From NCBI GenBank assembly GCA_905221605.1, contig CAJNDS010000353.1, forward strand, positions 62,501 to 126,500: a DNA stretch of 64,000 bases, read 5' to 3'. Below, piece by piece: positions 53,342 to 64,000 of this stretch. The position numbers and the translations under genes are program-made. Every line of letters starts with the position of its first letter. Positions within the stretch are counted from its first letter, which is position 1. The notes beneath the pieces are model-generated. The model saw only the letters and a program-made list of their open reading frames with translations. It searched no databases and had not been told where the DNA came from. The DNA is from Symbiodinium natans. Taxonomy: Eukaryota; Sar; Dinophyceae; Suessiales; Symbiodiniaceae.

Positions 53342-53637
53342 ATGACTGACTTTGTTGCTCCTCCAGCCTTCAGCCCTTGCCACACCAAACCTTGCACGAA
53401 GTGTCTAGCTTGGGGTCACTTCCAGAAGCTGCCTTCCGAAAGGTGTTTCCGTTGAGGCTCCATGATGAAGGATGCGAGACAGAGGTTCCAAGGTTCCAGG
53501 GCTTTTCTTTTGTAAACCCGCGCTGTGCAACTGCCTGGGGCGGCTTCGGCCAGGAACCCTCCGCGTCAGCTCAACAGCAACAACAGCAGTCCCAGATGAC
53601 CATGTTCCGCAAGAATGGGCCAAAGCTTGGTGACTAA
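53342..53637 (+). CDS. 81-residue Cys/His-rich protein with polyQ, two exons
   Basis: Exon 1 (53342-53442) encodes MTDFVAPPAFSPCHTKPCTK then CLAWGHFQKLPSE. Removing a 50-bp intron (53443-53492; GTGTTT...CCAAG, AAG|GT at both junctions) continues in frame into RFQGFSFVNPRCATAWGGFG, a six-glutamine run and MTMFRKNGPKLGD, then TAA. Total 246 nt. The CHxxxCxxC...WGH spacing suggests a small zinc-binding knuckle, an inference only. It lies in the unique spacer between the two segmental duplicates. Confidence 0.55.
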
Positions 53638-54278
53638 TGACTAACTGTGTACCAGCCTGATACACTTTCAAATCAGCTAGGTAGCCATGTCAATTAAGGT
53701 TCAGGTGACATGGGCAACTTTACGCTGCGAGACAGCAGCCATAGAAACGTCCAGCATTGGAGAAACTGGGATGGTGATCGCTTCAGCTCCTGTGCCTGTG
53801 CTAAACCCTAAGCCAGTTCCTGTCTACCAAGAAGGCGTGTAAGTGGCTTGAGTTAGAGAAGCGCAGACCGCCTGAATGAACAGATGGACGTCCGAGCGAC
53901 ACGATGGGCTTGGTGGCTAGGTGCCCACGAGTGGATAAAATCGAGGGAGCAGCGTGTTGTTCGAGAAGGCCCTGTTCGCAGATCAAGTCTGAGCTTCAGC
54001 TACACCTCCGTAGGAAGGCCTTGACTTTGCTCGGCGTGCACTCCTATGCGAGCACATCCAGAGCTCCTTGGCTTTCAGGAAAAAGGGCTTTGTCGTCGAT
54101 ATCCGATCCGATGACTCGCAGTCGGATATAGGTCTCAAACACCGTTTCTTCGCAGCAAAAGTAGCGCAGCGAGATTTTGCAGAATGTAGCTGGGTGGCAG
54201 CTCCAAGTTGCAGAGATAAGTTGACAAGTTTGATTCAGCCAGATCCTCAAACGTCATCTGAAGATCTCCGGACTAGAA
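53638..54278. other. No gene seen
   Basis: Unique spacer DNA between the two duplicated segments; short frames only. Confidence 0.45.
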
Positions 54279-54351
54279 GAATCCCGAAGACGGAGCCATG
54301 CCACTGCTCTTTCCAGAAGCAGTGGATCTGCCGATGGCCCAGCTCGCAGTC

Positions 54352-54820
54352 AACTCATGATCCTTTGAACTCCTCAAGCTCTCGTGCTGGCGCTTCGTGT
54401 GCTTTGCATCTGAGTCTTTTTTTGGTGGAGAAACAAGGCGCAACGGCGCCGTCAGAGAGCCGCCGTCGGCGCTCAAAGCAGCGTACGCAGCCGGCAAGCA
54501 GCACGAGGCGGGTTTCTCGTTGGACCGTTAGACTGCTCCGGTTGCAGCGGTCCCACGGGTATGCCGAGTACATGCCACCTCATGCCACCTCATTTCCAGT
54601 CATTGTTTAATCCCGACAAGTGTGAGTTCAGGACGGCGTGCACCTCATCCTCCTCTTCCTGCTTGCCCTTGCGCTCACCACGCTGCTGCTGGGCTACTGG
54701 GCTGCCCATTATGAGCCACCCGTGCACAGCTCGCCTTGGATGTTGAGCGCCAAGTGCCCCAGGCTTCTACATCCGAGGGAAGTTCAGGCCAGTGACCGCA
54801 GTGACTGCAATGTAGCCTAA
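54352..54820 (+). CDS. Putative small single-pass membrane protein, copy 2
   Basis: Same coding-like peptides as 47279-47747, including the membrane segment LILLFLLALALTTLLLGYWA. Copy 2 has lost the nine-base ggctttgaa repeat and lies behind unrelated DNA rather than the ferlin-like 5' flank. Confidence 0.4.
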
Positions 54821-55169
54821 CCCCTATAGAAGCTACATATACTTCATGGCCTGTGAACCTTAAACGCTGAACCATGCTAAGCCGCGAAGCACTTCATTGC
54901 ATTGCCGGCTCCCCAGCCGCAGGTCTGCTGGCAACGTCTCGCGCTGAGTTATGCTGAGTTGACTTGCTTGAGAACCGGAATCACGACTAGCTGTAGGTCT
55001 TTCTGTGTCGTTGTCAGCCACGATATGTCAACGGTTAAAGGGGTTACGAGGCGTGGCGGCGCAGTGCAGGGAAAGGTGGCTTATCGACACATGTTTGCTT
55101 GCAATTATAAGGGCATCCCTTTGAAAAAGGGGCTTGCGCTGCTCCAGTGATGCGGCACAGGGAATGCAC

Positions 55170-55245
55170 GACAACAACAGTGAAGGCAACAACGACAATG
55201 ACGACGACAACTGCAACAGCCAGGGGAAACAAGGACAGAGGCGAA
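55170..55245. other. Length difference between duplicates
   Basis: Copy 2 carries about 60 extra bases here (gacgacgacaactgcaac type) that copy 1 lacks near 48117. Confidence 0.6.
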
Positions 55246-55869
55246 CTAGCTTTGGCTGTCAAGCGAGATGGGTGTGGCGGAGGGTGAGCCGCGGGAAGCT
55301 CATGACAGGCACGTGGCCCCTCGTCCTGCCCCCACCCCCCCCCCCCCCCCCAAAAAAAAAAAAAAAAAAAAAAAGAAGAATCAAAAAACATAAATCATCT
55401 CACTTTTCGTGTATGGATGGTTTCCCTGTGCCCCAATTTGTCCCGTTGTTCAGTTGGCGCCCCCCTCAGAAGTAGGAACTGGTGGACCATACCCTCGAGC
55501 CTAGTATGGATTTCAGCACTTGCCCCTGGCTGGCCAAGCTGCGCGCGTCGCGTCCACGCATGATGGTTGCTCACATCTGCACGGGCACAAGAGGGAGAAA
55601 ACACACACTTGAGTTGGAGTCAAGTTGACAAGAAAACATGCAGAACGGCGCGGAGCTCGAAGCAGGTACGTAGGGGCGGCGTCCCACCCCTATTTCACGG
55701 GTCAGGATGGGGGTCTTCATTGGCACCTGCCCCATTCCTTTCCGCAGGTGCCCCTTGCTGAGAACAACACGCGAAAACATTGAGAACTTGAGCCCGGACC
55801 ACATGTTCACAAACCCTGGCATTTACAACGCGTACCGAAACTTGCCACAACATTGTGCATTGCTCAAAC

Positions 55870-56900
55870 CTCCGCTATCCTTGGTCCCAGGGAATCCCAC
55901 ACACAAAAGCCAACTTAGCATGCAAGCATTCTCGCATCACTCGTGCTTGAGCTTGGGATCGTCATCAACAAATCCAAAACGTGTGTAGCCACTTGTAAAG
56001 TCACATTTATGCCATGCGTCGGTCAAGTGGGGACGTGTGCCAGTTGCCACCATGCGGCACTCACATATGCCATGCACTGCCACGCATGCATCGTACAAGT
56101 CACGCCAAGCATACGATTCCAAACGTCACAGCGCTTCTGTCATGCACAATCATGCAAATCCGTTGCGCAAATCACTCTGTTGCGATGTGCAGCTCACTGC
56201 ACTCGTGCCATTGACGATCATGCCATGCACCGTCGTTCAAGTCAAGCCAAGTACAATACTTCATGCATCACACGGCTCGAGGTGTACTTGCAACCTTCAA
56301 CCCATGTGCAAGTTGTCAGGCAACACGGCCTCCCGGGCATACACACGACCTCCATGCATCACATTACCGCCATGAAGCGCTCGTCATGATGCAGAGTTTT
56401 GTTCGGAAACGCTTTTAGGCGATGCCATGCTTTCGAGGTGGTCAAGACTGGTCCCCTGCAACACAGGTCATGCTTTCTAATGCAATTGCTGAACGACATG
56501 CGGACACAAGAAAAACATTGCACAGCGAAACGACACTGACAACAACAATCATGGAGTAGTAAGAGCGTGTTCTGTTACAGCGAGTTGACAGCCGCATCAC
56601 CTGGTCTGGACCTGGTCCGCAAAACTTTGGCCCCGAAGATTTCTGGTCTCAAAACAATCTGGTCCATAGGGTATGGTCGCAGGATCTTCTTGTCAGGCAT
56701 AACCTTTCAAACCACGTACGCCAACTTTGCTGCTTCGACATGTACCTGACAGCATGTTCAATAACACAGGCTTATGCTCAACTCAATTCCACGCCTCGGT
56801 TTTTGGGCCACATCATGCAGCCTCATGCATGTTTTTGGACCCTCTGCAGATTCGCAGAGAATTCACGACAAGCGCCAAATGGGAAGGGCTGCCGACACTC
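55870..56900. other. About 1-kb insertion unique to copy 2
   Basis: Sequence without counterpart in copy 1, rich in catgc/gcatg words (56010-56390). No ORF is recognisable. After it, 56901-57165 repeats 55606-55870, so the insertion and the flanking piece were gained together. Confidence 0.7.
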
Positions 56901-57516
56901 ACACTTGAGTTGGAGTCAAGTTGGCAAGAAAACATGCAGAACGGAGCGGAGCTCGAAGCAGGTACGTAGGGGCGGCGTCCCACCCCTATTTCACGGGTCA
57001 GGATGGGGGTCTTCATTGGCACCTGCCCCATTCCTTTCCCCAGGTGCCCCCTTCTGAGAACAACACGCGAAAACATTGAGAACTTGAGCCCGGACCACAT
57101 GTTCACAAACCCTGGCATTTACAAGGCGTACCGAAACTTGCGACAACATTGTGCATTGAGCTCCGCTATCCTTGGTCCCAGGGAATCCCACACACACACA
57201 CACACACGTGTCCGAGATTATGTGGGAGTTGGTACTGGGCATCAAGCTGGTGACTCATTGTGGCCGAGGCCCAGACTCAGAATCCCGAGAATCGGGTCTC
57301 CCAGCATGGCGCTTAATGGGCTTCTGTTGTGGTATGCTGGAGGTGCGCGGTGTGATTCACATGAGTCTCGCATGAGTTTCGTGTGCAATTTGCATCTTTC
57401 CATCTGACCGCACAGCCTGCGCAGCCTGAGGGGCGGGCGTGGTGATGTCGGGGCCCCTGCGTTGCCTGACGTTCGGAGTGCACTGTTCAGTCTTCTGAGA
57501 TCAGGCCCTTCTCAAC

Positions 57517-57770
57517 ATGGAGGAGGGCCGGCTTCCCGCGCAGGCGGCGGGGCCTGAGGCGGCTGCACCGGAGGCGGCGGGGCCGGAGGCGTCGCAAGAC
57601 AACCGATTTTGCCGCCTGCTACCCTTGCTGTTCCAAGCCTGGCCACTTGCTGTTCACCTGAAGCTTCGCAGGTGGACCGTGACGAGGTCACGGAGCTGGA
57701 GTCCGTCGTGGGCTGGGCATATGTGATTGCTGCGCTGGTTTCGACAGCCAATGACGGCATGAGCTCATAA
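57517..57770 (+). CDS. 56-residue protein, two exons, copy 2
   Basis: Exact counterpart of 49149-49402 at an offset of 8,368 bp, with the same inferred GC-AG intron (57589-57671). No difference was seen in the coding parts. Confidence 0.5.
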
Positions 57771-57771
57771 G

Positions 57772-58304
57772 TCACAAGGAACCGCGGACCTTGCCTGGGA
57801 CCTGAGGTGGGCTGGATGCTCTACAGCCGCGAGTGCCTTCGCCAGCACCGTCGCGGCCGCAACCAGGCCCGCTTGCAAGGGGCTTGCACAGTGCGAAGTC
57901 AACAACACGTGACAGCAAGTGGGTGTTTACATGCAAGCTTGCAGTCCAAGAGTCCAGGAGCTTCGGCGGGAGGTCCGGCAGGCCCCTGGCATCCTCTGAC
58001 CTACAAATGTTCAAACTTATAAGCTCTTGACTCTTGTCAATTTCGTCAATTTCGGGTCCTAGCCAAAGGCGCAAAGGCCGGTCGCTGACGTGGAGGCGCC
58101 CGTCCGGCGCTACGTCCCAGGTGATGTCCCAAGCCTCGCCCCACGCGTCGAAGGACCCCACCGCCTTCGAGGACGGCCCGCCCAGCGAGGCAGAGGCGCG
58201 CCCCAGGGTCCTGGTCTTGTTTCTGTCTCCTTTTCCCAAACCTTCAGCTGGTGAAGGGCGACAGGCCCTTCGGCGATGATGACGGCCTGCCTGACCCCAT
58301 TGCT

Positions 58305-58346
<42 letters not shown>

Positions 58347-58827
58347 AGAGAGAGAGAGAGGGGGGGAGAGCGCGTGCCAACGCGCACGAACTATAGGAAG
58401 CCCAGGTACTTGTAGAATCACCTGGAACCACCCACGGGCTTGCTGAGCGAACCAAATGCCCAGATCTTCGGACGTTTGTGCTATTTGTGTTTCAGGGCTT
58501 CGGCAGAGATGTTTCTGGGCTTCGAGGTTCTTGTGGATGTTTGCCCGAACATCACATTCAAGGGGCCAAGCATCGGGGGCTCCCTGGCTGAACGTCCGGG
58601 CGAGCATCCCGATCACCCTGCGCTGAACGCTTGTTGCGGACAACATGCCAGCCATGAGCTGTCGTTCCTTGTAGAAGATGCTTTGGGGTGTCCCGCAATT
58701 TGATGTTGTAGCCTCGGTTGTGAGCTTTGGGGCGGCTGGAGGCTGCTCTGTTGAAAGTGCTCGGGCCAGGCTGGGAGACCTTCTCCGCAAGCGCCCTGCG
58801 CAGCGCCAGTTTGCCGGACTGGGCCAT
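57772..58827 (-). CDS. Unknown minus-strand gene, copy 2 (exon model unresolved)
   Basis: Counterpart of 49404-50458. The start MAQSGKLALRRALAEKVSQP is at 58827. A base gained relative to copy 1 near 58583 joins the VQRRVIGMLARTFSQ frame to the ECDVRANIHKNLEAQKHLC frame, so the middle reads differently from copy 1. Which copy is ancestral cannot be told from two sequences. Confidence 0.4.
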
Positions 58828-58920
58828 GGCCGAGGACTGGGATGCTTCGCGTTTATCATCTTATATCCTTGCCGCGTCCCTTTTCTCAGTCAGCATCAGT
58901 CAGCAGTCAGCGTGTGAAGA

Positions 58921-61078
58921 TTGTTGCTGAGGAGGACGCCGGCGCCAGTGCTTCCAACACCTCGGAAAGCTACTCTGCGGGCTCGGGTGCCTAAAGCACC
59001 CCTGGCGCGGCACCTGCTGCAGAGCTGCCACAGAGCTGCTGCAGAGTGCGCTCCAGCGCTCTTGGATCAGAAAACAGCGGTCGAAATGAGGGCCGAGCAT
59101 TCCGGCACTTCAACCAAGACTACCGATCTTCGTGTGCATGACATCTCAGGGAGTTCCTGCGTCAGCTTCGAGCTCCAGAGCTCCACCTCCGAACTTCGAA
59201 ACTTCGATGCTGATTGCCTTTTTCTGGATGCAGCTGCTCGTGGGAAGAGGCCCAACTTTGAGGCAGACATTTGTGTCGGGCCTTTGGCAAGCTTTGCGAA
59301 GGTGAATGGACCTTCCGTGGTGCTTGTGTTCCACAAGCAACAAGATCGAGCAATTGTGCGAACTGTCAAACTTCGGCAAAGAACGGAGTTGCCCTTACAG
59401 CAACGGCGGCCTGCATTTGTGATGGCTTGATGCTGCGAGACTGGATTTCAGAACGCAAGCTGAAGCATGTTGACCCGTGGTCTGGGTCTCAACAGGTCGA
59501 GGACGGCGCGCACGCCGCTCAACCTTGAATCAATCTGGCAAAGCAGGGCGCCAGGATATCCCTGCGGCGCCTTGTCTCGCAACGCTTGATTGCATGCCCC
59601 TTGATGCAAAGAACGCTGGGTCAGGATCTCATTGTTTGGGCCAGCAAACTTCGGCAAAGAACGGAGTTGCCCTTACCGCAACGGCGGCCTGCATTGTGAT
59701 GGCTTGATGCTGCGAGACTGGAGTTCCGAACACAAGCTGAAGCGGCGCCGGGATATCCCTGTACACCCGAAAGATGTGGCTCTCTCACGCCTCGGCAAGT
59801 GGGGCCGTGTCTCGCACAACGCTTGATTTGGTGCAAAGAACGCTGGGTCAGGATCTCATTGTTTGGGCCAGCAAACTTCGGCAAAGAACGGAGTTGCCCT
59901 TACCGCAACGGCGGCCTGCATTGTGATGGCTTGATGCTGCGAGACTGGAGTTCCGAACACAAGCTGAAGCGGCGCCGGGATATCCCTGTACACCCGAAAG
60001 ATGTGGCTCTCTCACGCCTCGGCAAGTGGGGCCGTGTCTCGCACAACGCTTGATTTGGTGCAAAGAACGCTGGGTCAGGATCTCATTGTTTGGGCCAGCA
60101 AACTTCGGCAAAGAACGGAGTTGCCCTTACCGCCACGGCGGCCTGCATTGTGATGGCTTGATGCTGCGAGACTGGAGTTCCGAACACAAGCTGAAGCGGC
60201 GCCGGGATATCCCTGTACACCCGAAAGATGTGGCTCTCTCACGCCTCGGCAAGTGGGGCCGTGTCTCGCACAACGCTTGATTTGGTGCAAAGAACGCTGG
60301 GTCAGGATCTCATTGTTTGGGCCAGCAAACTTCGGCAAAGAACGGAGTTGCCCTTGCCGCAACGGCGTCCTGCGTTTGTGATGGCTTGATGCTGCGAGAC
60401 TGGAGTTCCGAACACAAGCTGAAGCGGCGCCGGGATATCCCTGTACACCCGAAAGATGTGGCTCTCTCACGCCTCGGCAAGTGGGGCCGTGTCTCGCACA
60501 ACGCTTGATTTGGTGCAAAGAACGCTGGGTCAGGATCTCATTGTTTTGGGCCAGCAAACTTCGGCAAAGAACGGAGTTGCCCTTGCCGCAACGGCGGCCT
60601 GCATTGTGATGGCTTGATGCTGCGAGACTGGGTCTCAGAACGCCAGCTTGAGCATATTGACCAGTGGTCCTCGGAGAGCTTCCTTTGTGCAGAGATCCGG
60701 GACGGGGCAGAGGCCTACGACCGGAAGCTGCTGTCGAGGAAGGCCCCGCCTGCTGGTCCAGGGCGACGGGCGTTCCGCTATTCACGAATCAATTTGGCAA
60801 AGCAGGGCGCCGTTCTACACCCGAAAGAGGTGGCCCTTCTCCCTTGTGCAACAGATGGGGACGGGGCAGCGTCATCTCCGGCAAGGAAGTCTACATGTTG
60901 GCCACCTGTCGCCCGATTTGCCGCGCAAGACGATGCCGTGGATGCACAAAAAAGGGGAAAGGAGCTGGCTCTCTGGCCTTTCCACTGCGAGGTGGCTCAT
61001 GTTTGCCTCATGCGTGACAGATGCCCAATGGACAATGCAGTGATATGGACAAAAAAATGCATCGTTGTGAGCGTCTAG
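58921..61078 (+). CDS. Unknown plus-strand gene, copy 2 (multi-exon, last exon intact)
   Basis: The 5' block is as in copy 1 (RNFDADCLFLDAAARGKRPN and neighbours, ending about 59430). The last block is open from about 60614 to 61078: LMLRDWVSERQLEHIDQWSS, ESFLCAEIRDGAEAYDRKLL, RRAFRYSRINLAKQGAVLHP and CPMDNAVIWTKKCIVVSV, then TAG. Between them lies an array of 227-bp units, each holding a variant of the start of the last block (LMLRDWSSEHKLKRRRDIPV). Family not recognised; splice sites not fixed. Confidence 0.4.
59606..60560. repeat. 227-bp tandem array, copy 2
   Basis: Unit starts (gcaaagaacgctgggtcagg) fall at 59606, 59833, 60060, 60287 and 60515, i.e. 227, 227, 227 and 228 bp apart. Units are nearly identical. 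Each contains one exon-like open stretch ending RLGKWGRVSHNA and a stop. Confidence 0.95.
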
Positions 61079-61518
61079 TGCTGCGAGCTCTGAGCTCCCC
61101 CCGAAAGCGCCAACGCCCCGAAGTGTCTGAGCATGTCTGAGCTGTACCAAGTCTTGCGTTTCAAGCTTCAAGCCTTCATGCGCTATCCACGTCGCATTTC
61201 GAAGTCAATAGTTCTTGGCGCCCACTTTCGCAATCAGCCGGGCTCACGTGTGATGGCCGCGTAGCGTCCGGCGCGACGGACTTGGCCCCTATCATTCTTG
61301 AGAGCTGGGGAGGGTAAGACCGCCACACGCACGAGATCACACGAGGTTGTAGTTAGGCAAAAAAGTGTTTTGGGACGTTTGAGCTTTGCGGGGTGCCTCC
61401 AGCAAGAACTTTGAGATCAACTTCGAGACGCACGCTTGGAACTTTTCCGGGTGTCGCCGGCAAATTAAAGCTCTGAACATTTTTGCACAGCAAGCAGAGT
61501 TGGTTCAAACCTTGGATG

Positions 61519-61622
61519 TTTCCCCTGCGACCAAATACCTCGCGCCAGATGTTTCCCCTGCGACCAAATAGCTCTGTTTCCCTTGCGGCCAAATAGCTCG
61601 CGCCAGCGACCAAACAGCTCGA
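61519..61622. repeat. Short repeat gtttcccctgcgaccaaata
   Basis: Three to four units of about 32 bp (gtttcccctgcgaccaaatagctcgcgccag type), present only in copy 2. Confidence 0.8.
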
Positions 61623-61742
61623 GCCTAAACATCTACAGTAAGTGGCAACAGATCGTCAAGCCGAGCCACACCGTAACCAAAAACAGGCCCGAGCCACACT
61701 TTTAAAACAACAATAACCTCCGCTGTTGTGGAGCCACGATTA

Positions 61743-61789
61743 CGTTACCAGCACACAGGTTTGGGCGTCTGCAACCTGTGCTGGTAACG
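61743..61789. repeat. Inverted repeat, copy 2
   Basis: Arms cgttaccagcacacaggt and acctgtgctggtaacg; pairs as in copy 1 apart from a two-base bulge. Confidence 0.8.
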
Positions 61790-62322
61790 ATATGGGTCAC
61801 ATGTGCTCTTTACCCACAAGGCATAAGCATCTCAATTGACTTAAAACCCCCTCTTTTCGTTGCAGAACATACTGTAGTCTTCTGCCAGGTAGCGCAAAAG
61901 AAAGACACAAGTAGCGCAAAACGAAAAACACAGATCGCATGCTTGTCGCCCGGTGTTATGCTACCAACAAGTGTCGGCAAGCCAAAAGCATATGTGTAGC
62001 ACAAACGAAGATACAGGTAGCGCAAACCAAAGACACAGGTCAGGCGCTCTCCCCGAACGGGCTTACCAACTCTCACCACTGGCATCCCAGGCCAAAACCG
62101 AAATGCCAGTCGTGCGTTGTTCTGCAGACTCCCGCCAAAGCAGCCATGCCAACACAACCAGCCAGCACCTCCTAACCAAAATCAAAATGCCACAGCATCA
62201 CTCAAATTTACAGTACTCAGTTTTGTTGTGCACATGTCTGCTGTTTTGCAATCCATCAGACTGTACAGTCTTGTTGGACACACGATTCCTGTTCTGCAAA
62301 TTCTCGCCTAGGCAGCCATGAA

Positions 62323-62850
62323 CCACCCAATGCCCGAAAACAAAAAAGACCAGGCAAGATTACTGTCTTGTTGTACACGCGTTGGCAGGCTCTCGCCAAG
62401 CACCCGTACCAGCACACACCAGATAGCACCACATGCGTTGCCATGCCCAAACTTAGACACGCATCAAAATCAAAACGCCAGTGCCAATTTCAAGCACTAC
62501 GCAAAGCACGGACTTGCGTTGTACATGTGGCTGCTGTTCTGGGTGCATCCGTACCGACATATACCAGTCAGCAGCCCAACCTGTCAACGCATGCAGAACA
62601 GGCGGTTTGTTCTTCGCGATGATTGCGTGCGTGCGTGGGTGCGTCGGTGCGTGGGTGCGTGCGTGGCCGAACACGGAACTGCCTCTGAACCCCCCGCAGA
62701 CACACGCTCACACACACACAGCATGGTTGACATGCGTGGCCGGAATCCTGAGTCTTGGTGTTTGTAATTTTGTTTACGTACAGCCCTTATTGCGTACCTG
62801 ATTGATGGTCGACCTTCGAGTTTAAACACCTTCATACTGCATGTTGCAAC
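62323..62850. other. No gene seen
   Basis: Unique DNA with gtgcgtgcgtgggtgcgt and acacacac tracts; frames are low-complexity. Confidence 0.5.
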
Positions 62851-62867
62851 GTGGAGACGCAACATGA

Positions 62868-63125
62868 AGACGACGGGGAGGAGACATTTGTAAAATCCTC
62901 CCAAACTGGTTTCATTGTGGACGAAGACGACAGGGAGGAGACATTTGTAAAATCCCCCCCCACAAATTGGTTTCATTGTGGAAGAAGACGACAGGGAGGA
63001 GACATTTGCAAAATCCCCCCCAAGGTGGTCTCATTCTGGAGGAAGACGACAGGGAGGAGACATTTGTAAAATCCCCCCACGAAGTGGTTTGATTGGAAGA
63101 CGACAGGGAGGAGACATTTGTAACA
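62868..63125. repeat. About 58-bp minisatellite, five units
   Basis: Each unit starts gaagacgacagggaggagac and continues atttgtaaaatcccccc, then an ttggtttcattgtgga-like tail. Unit lengths vary between about 54 and 60 bp, so no single frame runs through. Confidence 0.9.
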
Positions 63126-63439
63126 TCTCGCTTTACCCTCTGTTTTGGTCAGGACAACACTTACTGTCGTCGAGATATACGTGTAGGTCAGGTTAGTTTA
63201 GGTTAGGTTGGATTGGGTAGGATTTGATTGGATCGTATCCCAGGTCAGGCTAGGTTGCTTGGGTTGGGTTGGGGTGCATTTTCAGCCGGTTCAGTGTCCT
63301 TTGGGTAGGATTGGGTCTGGACACGTGCAGTTTGGTTCAGCTGGAGGATTTGCATGGGATGCAATATTTGGAATTTTCCTGGCCATGGTTACACAGCTTT
63401 TTTTGGTGACACCAGCTGTCCTTTTGGTGACCGAATCAG

Positions 63440-63545
63440 GGCCGTTTGGTGACGTGAACATGTTCGTTCTTGGTGACGCGATCATGCCGTTTGGTGACGG
63501 AAGCGTGCCGTTTGGTGACGTGGACAGACCGTTTGGTGACGCGAT
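63440..63545. repeat. 21-bp in-frame repeat ccgtttggtgacg
   Basis: The motif ccgtttggtgacg occurs at about 63448, 63488, 63509 and 63530, with a ttcttggtgacg variant between. The plus frame 63208-63636 reads a seven-residue PFGDVDR-type repeat and the minus frame an SPNG repeat. No further evidence for a gene. Confidence 0.75.
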
Positions 63546-63594
63546 TTTCCCAGTGTCGGTGACCGAAACATTTTTTCCCCTGCACACACATATG

Positions 63595-63800
63595 CGGTAT
63601 ATATATATATATATGTATACACTATATTGCGTATAGACAACATGGTACCTTCAATTTTTGCAACGGCTGCAACTGTTGCAGCTACTGCAATTACTGGAAT
63701 TTTCGCGGAGTTTTCGCAACTACTGCAATGAATTGCATTATATTGCACTAGTGCTGGAATCACTGCAATTACTGCAAATGTTTTAATTGCTGCAGTCTGT
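63595..63800. repeat. (TA)n and actgcaatt-type trinucleotide-rich DNA
   Basis: A TA run (63597-63612) followed by degenerate ctgcaattactgcaa units. Confidence 0.7.
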
Positions 63801-63843
63801 GTTGGCTCGACCGGCAACCTTTTGTTCCCTTCCCCATATCACC

Positions 63844-63927
63844 ATGGGGGCCTCCGGATCAATTGTTGATGTCACTCCGCTGCAACGGATGGCCAGGGAC
63901 GACCTGGGCCTTCAAGCGCTTTCTCAG
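63844..63927 (+). CDS. First exon of a possibly N-myristoylated protein (runs off window)
   Basis: The ATG in accATGg context starts MGASGSIVDVTPLQRMARDD, then LGLQALSQ. Gly2 with Ser at position 5 fits an N-myristoylation signal. A GC-type donor (CTCAG|GCTCGG) would end the exon at 63927; without it the frame stops at TAA 12 bases later. The remainder lies outside the window or cannot be recognised. Confidence 0.35.
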
Positions 63928-64000
63928 GCTCGGTCATAACCAAGTTGGACAGATACATGGAAACCCACCCAAACATTATTCTTTAAAGTCGGGTGTTTAA

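Larger units (their letters stand above)
54279..62322. repeat. Segmental duplication, copy 2 (8.0 kb)
   Basis: Direct duplicate of 47197-53092, longer because of an about 1-kb insertion (55870-56900), an internal re-duplication (55606-55870 versus 56901-57165), an expanded 227-bp array (59606-60560) and a short extra repeat (61519-61622). Confidence 0.95.

Noticed and set aside
61810-62321. Overlapping ORFs on both strands in the right part of both duplicates (also 52705-53091)
   Set aside because: Built from degenerate gtagcgcaaaa-type repeats; neither strand shows a conserved or recognisable protein.

Overview
The window reads as nuclear DNA of a dinoflagellate. The evidence is TTTAGGG/CCCTAAA telomere-type repeats, very low gene density, abundant micro- and minisatellites, very long intron-poor genes, and introns that start with GC or GA as well as GT and carry AG|G at both splice junctions. 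No assignment to genus is possible from the sequence alone. No tRNA, rRNA, CRISPR or bacterial-type operon was seen.

Layout. 0-6.2 kb is repeat-dominated (8-, 42- and 52-bp tandem arrays, poly-G/poly-C tracts) with an unrecognised minus-strand coiled-coil gene and a partial duplicate of it. 6.4-9.8 kb holds a nine-exon plus-strand gene of the AsaB/CmcJ-like hydroxylase/desaturase family, reassembled here from conserved family peptides. 10.0-17.0 kb is a giant secreted PAN/Apple plus ricin-lectin-like protein, broken by one frameshift. 17-20 kb is satellite DNA. 20-30 kb carries three minus-strand genes (one transposase-like, two lineage-type unknowns with GC-AG introns) set among interstitial telomere arrays and three copies of a short inverted-repeat element. 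30-38 kb is gene-poor, with a small coiled-coil gene and several isolated exon-like ORFs. 38.6-45.4 kb is a complete two-exon ferlin, a tail-anchored multi-C2 protein. 47.2-53.1 kb and 54.3-62.3 kb are two copies of one segmental duplication, each carrying at least four small unrecognised coding units. The copies have decayed and expanded differently, and a small two-exon Cys/His gene lies between them. The window ends in minisatellites and the first exon of a possibly N-myristoylated protein.

The genes do not form a visible pathway. The best-supported products are a secreted or surface adhesive-type protein (PAN/lectin), a membrane-trafficking protein (ferlin) and an oxidoreductase of secondary-metabolism type. 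Genes tend to run in same-strand blocks (plus 6-17 kb, minus 20-30 kb, mostly plus from 34 kb). Exon models given here come from reading frames and family motifs only, with no transcript support.
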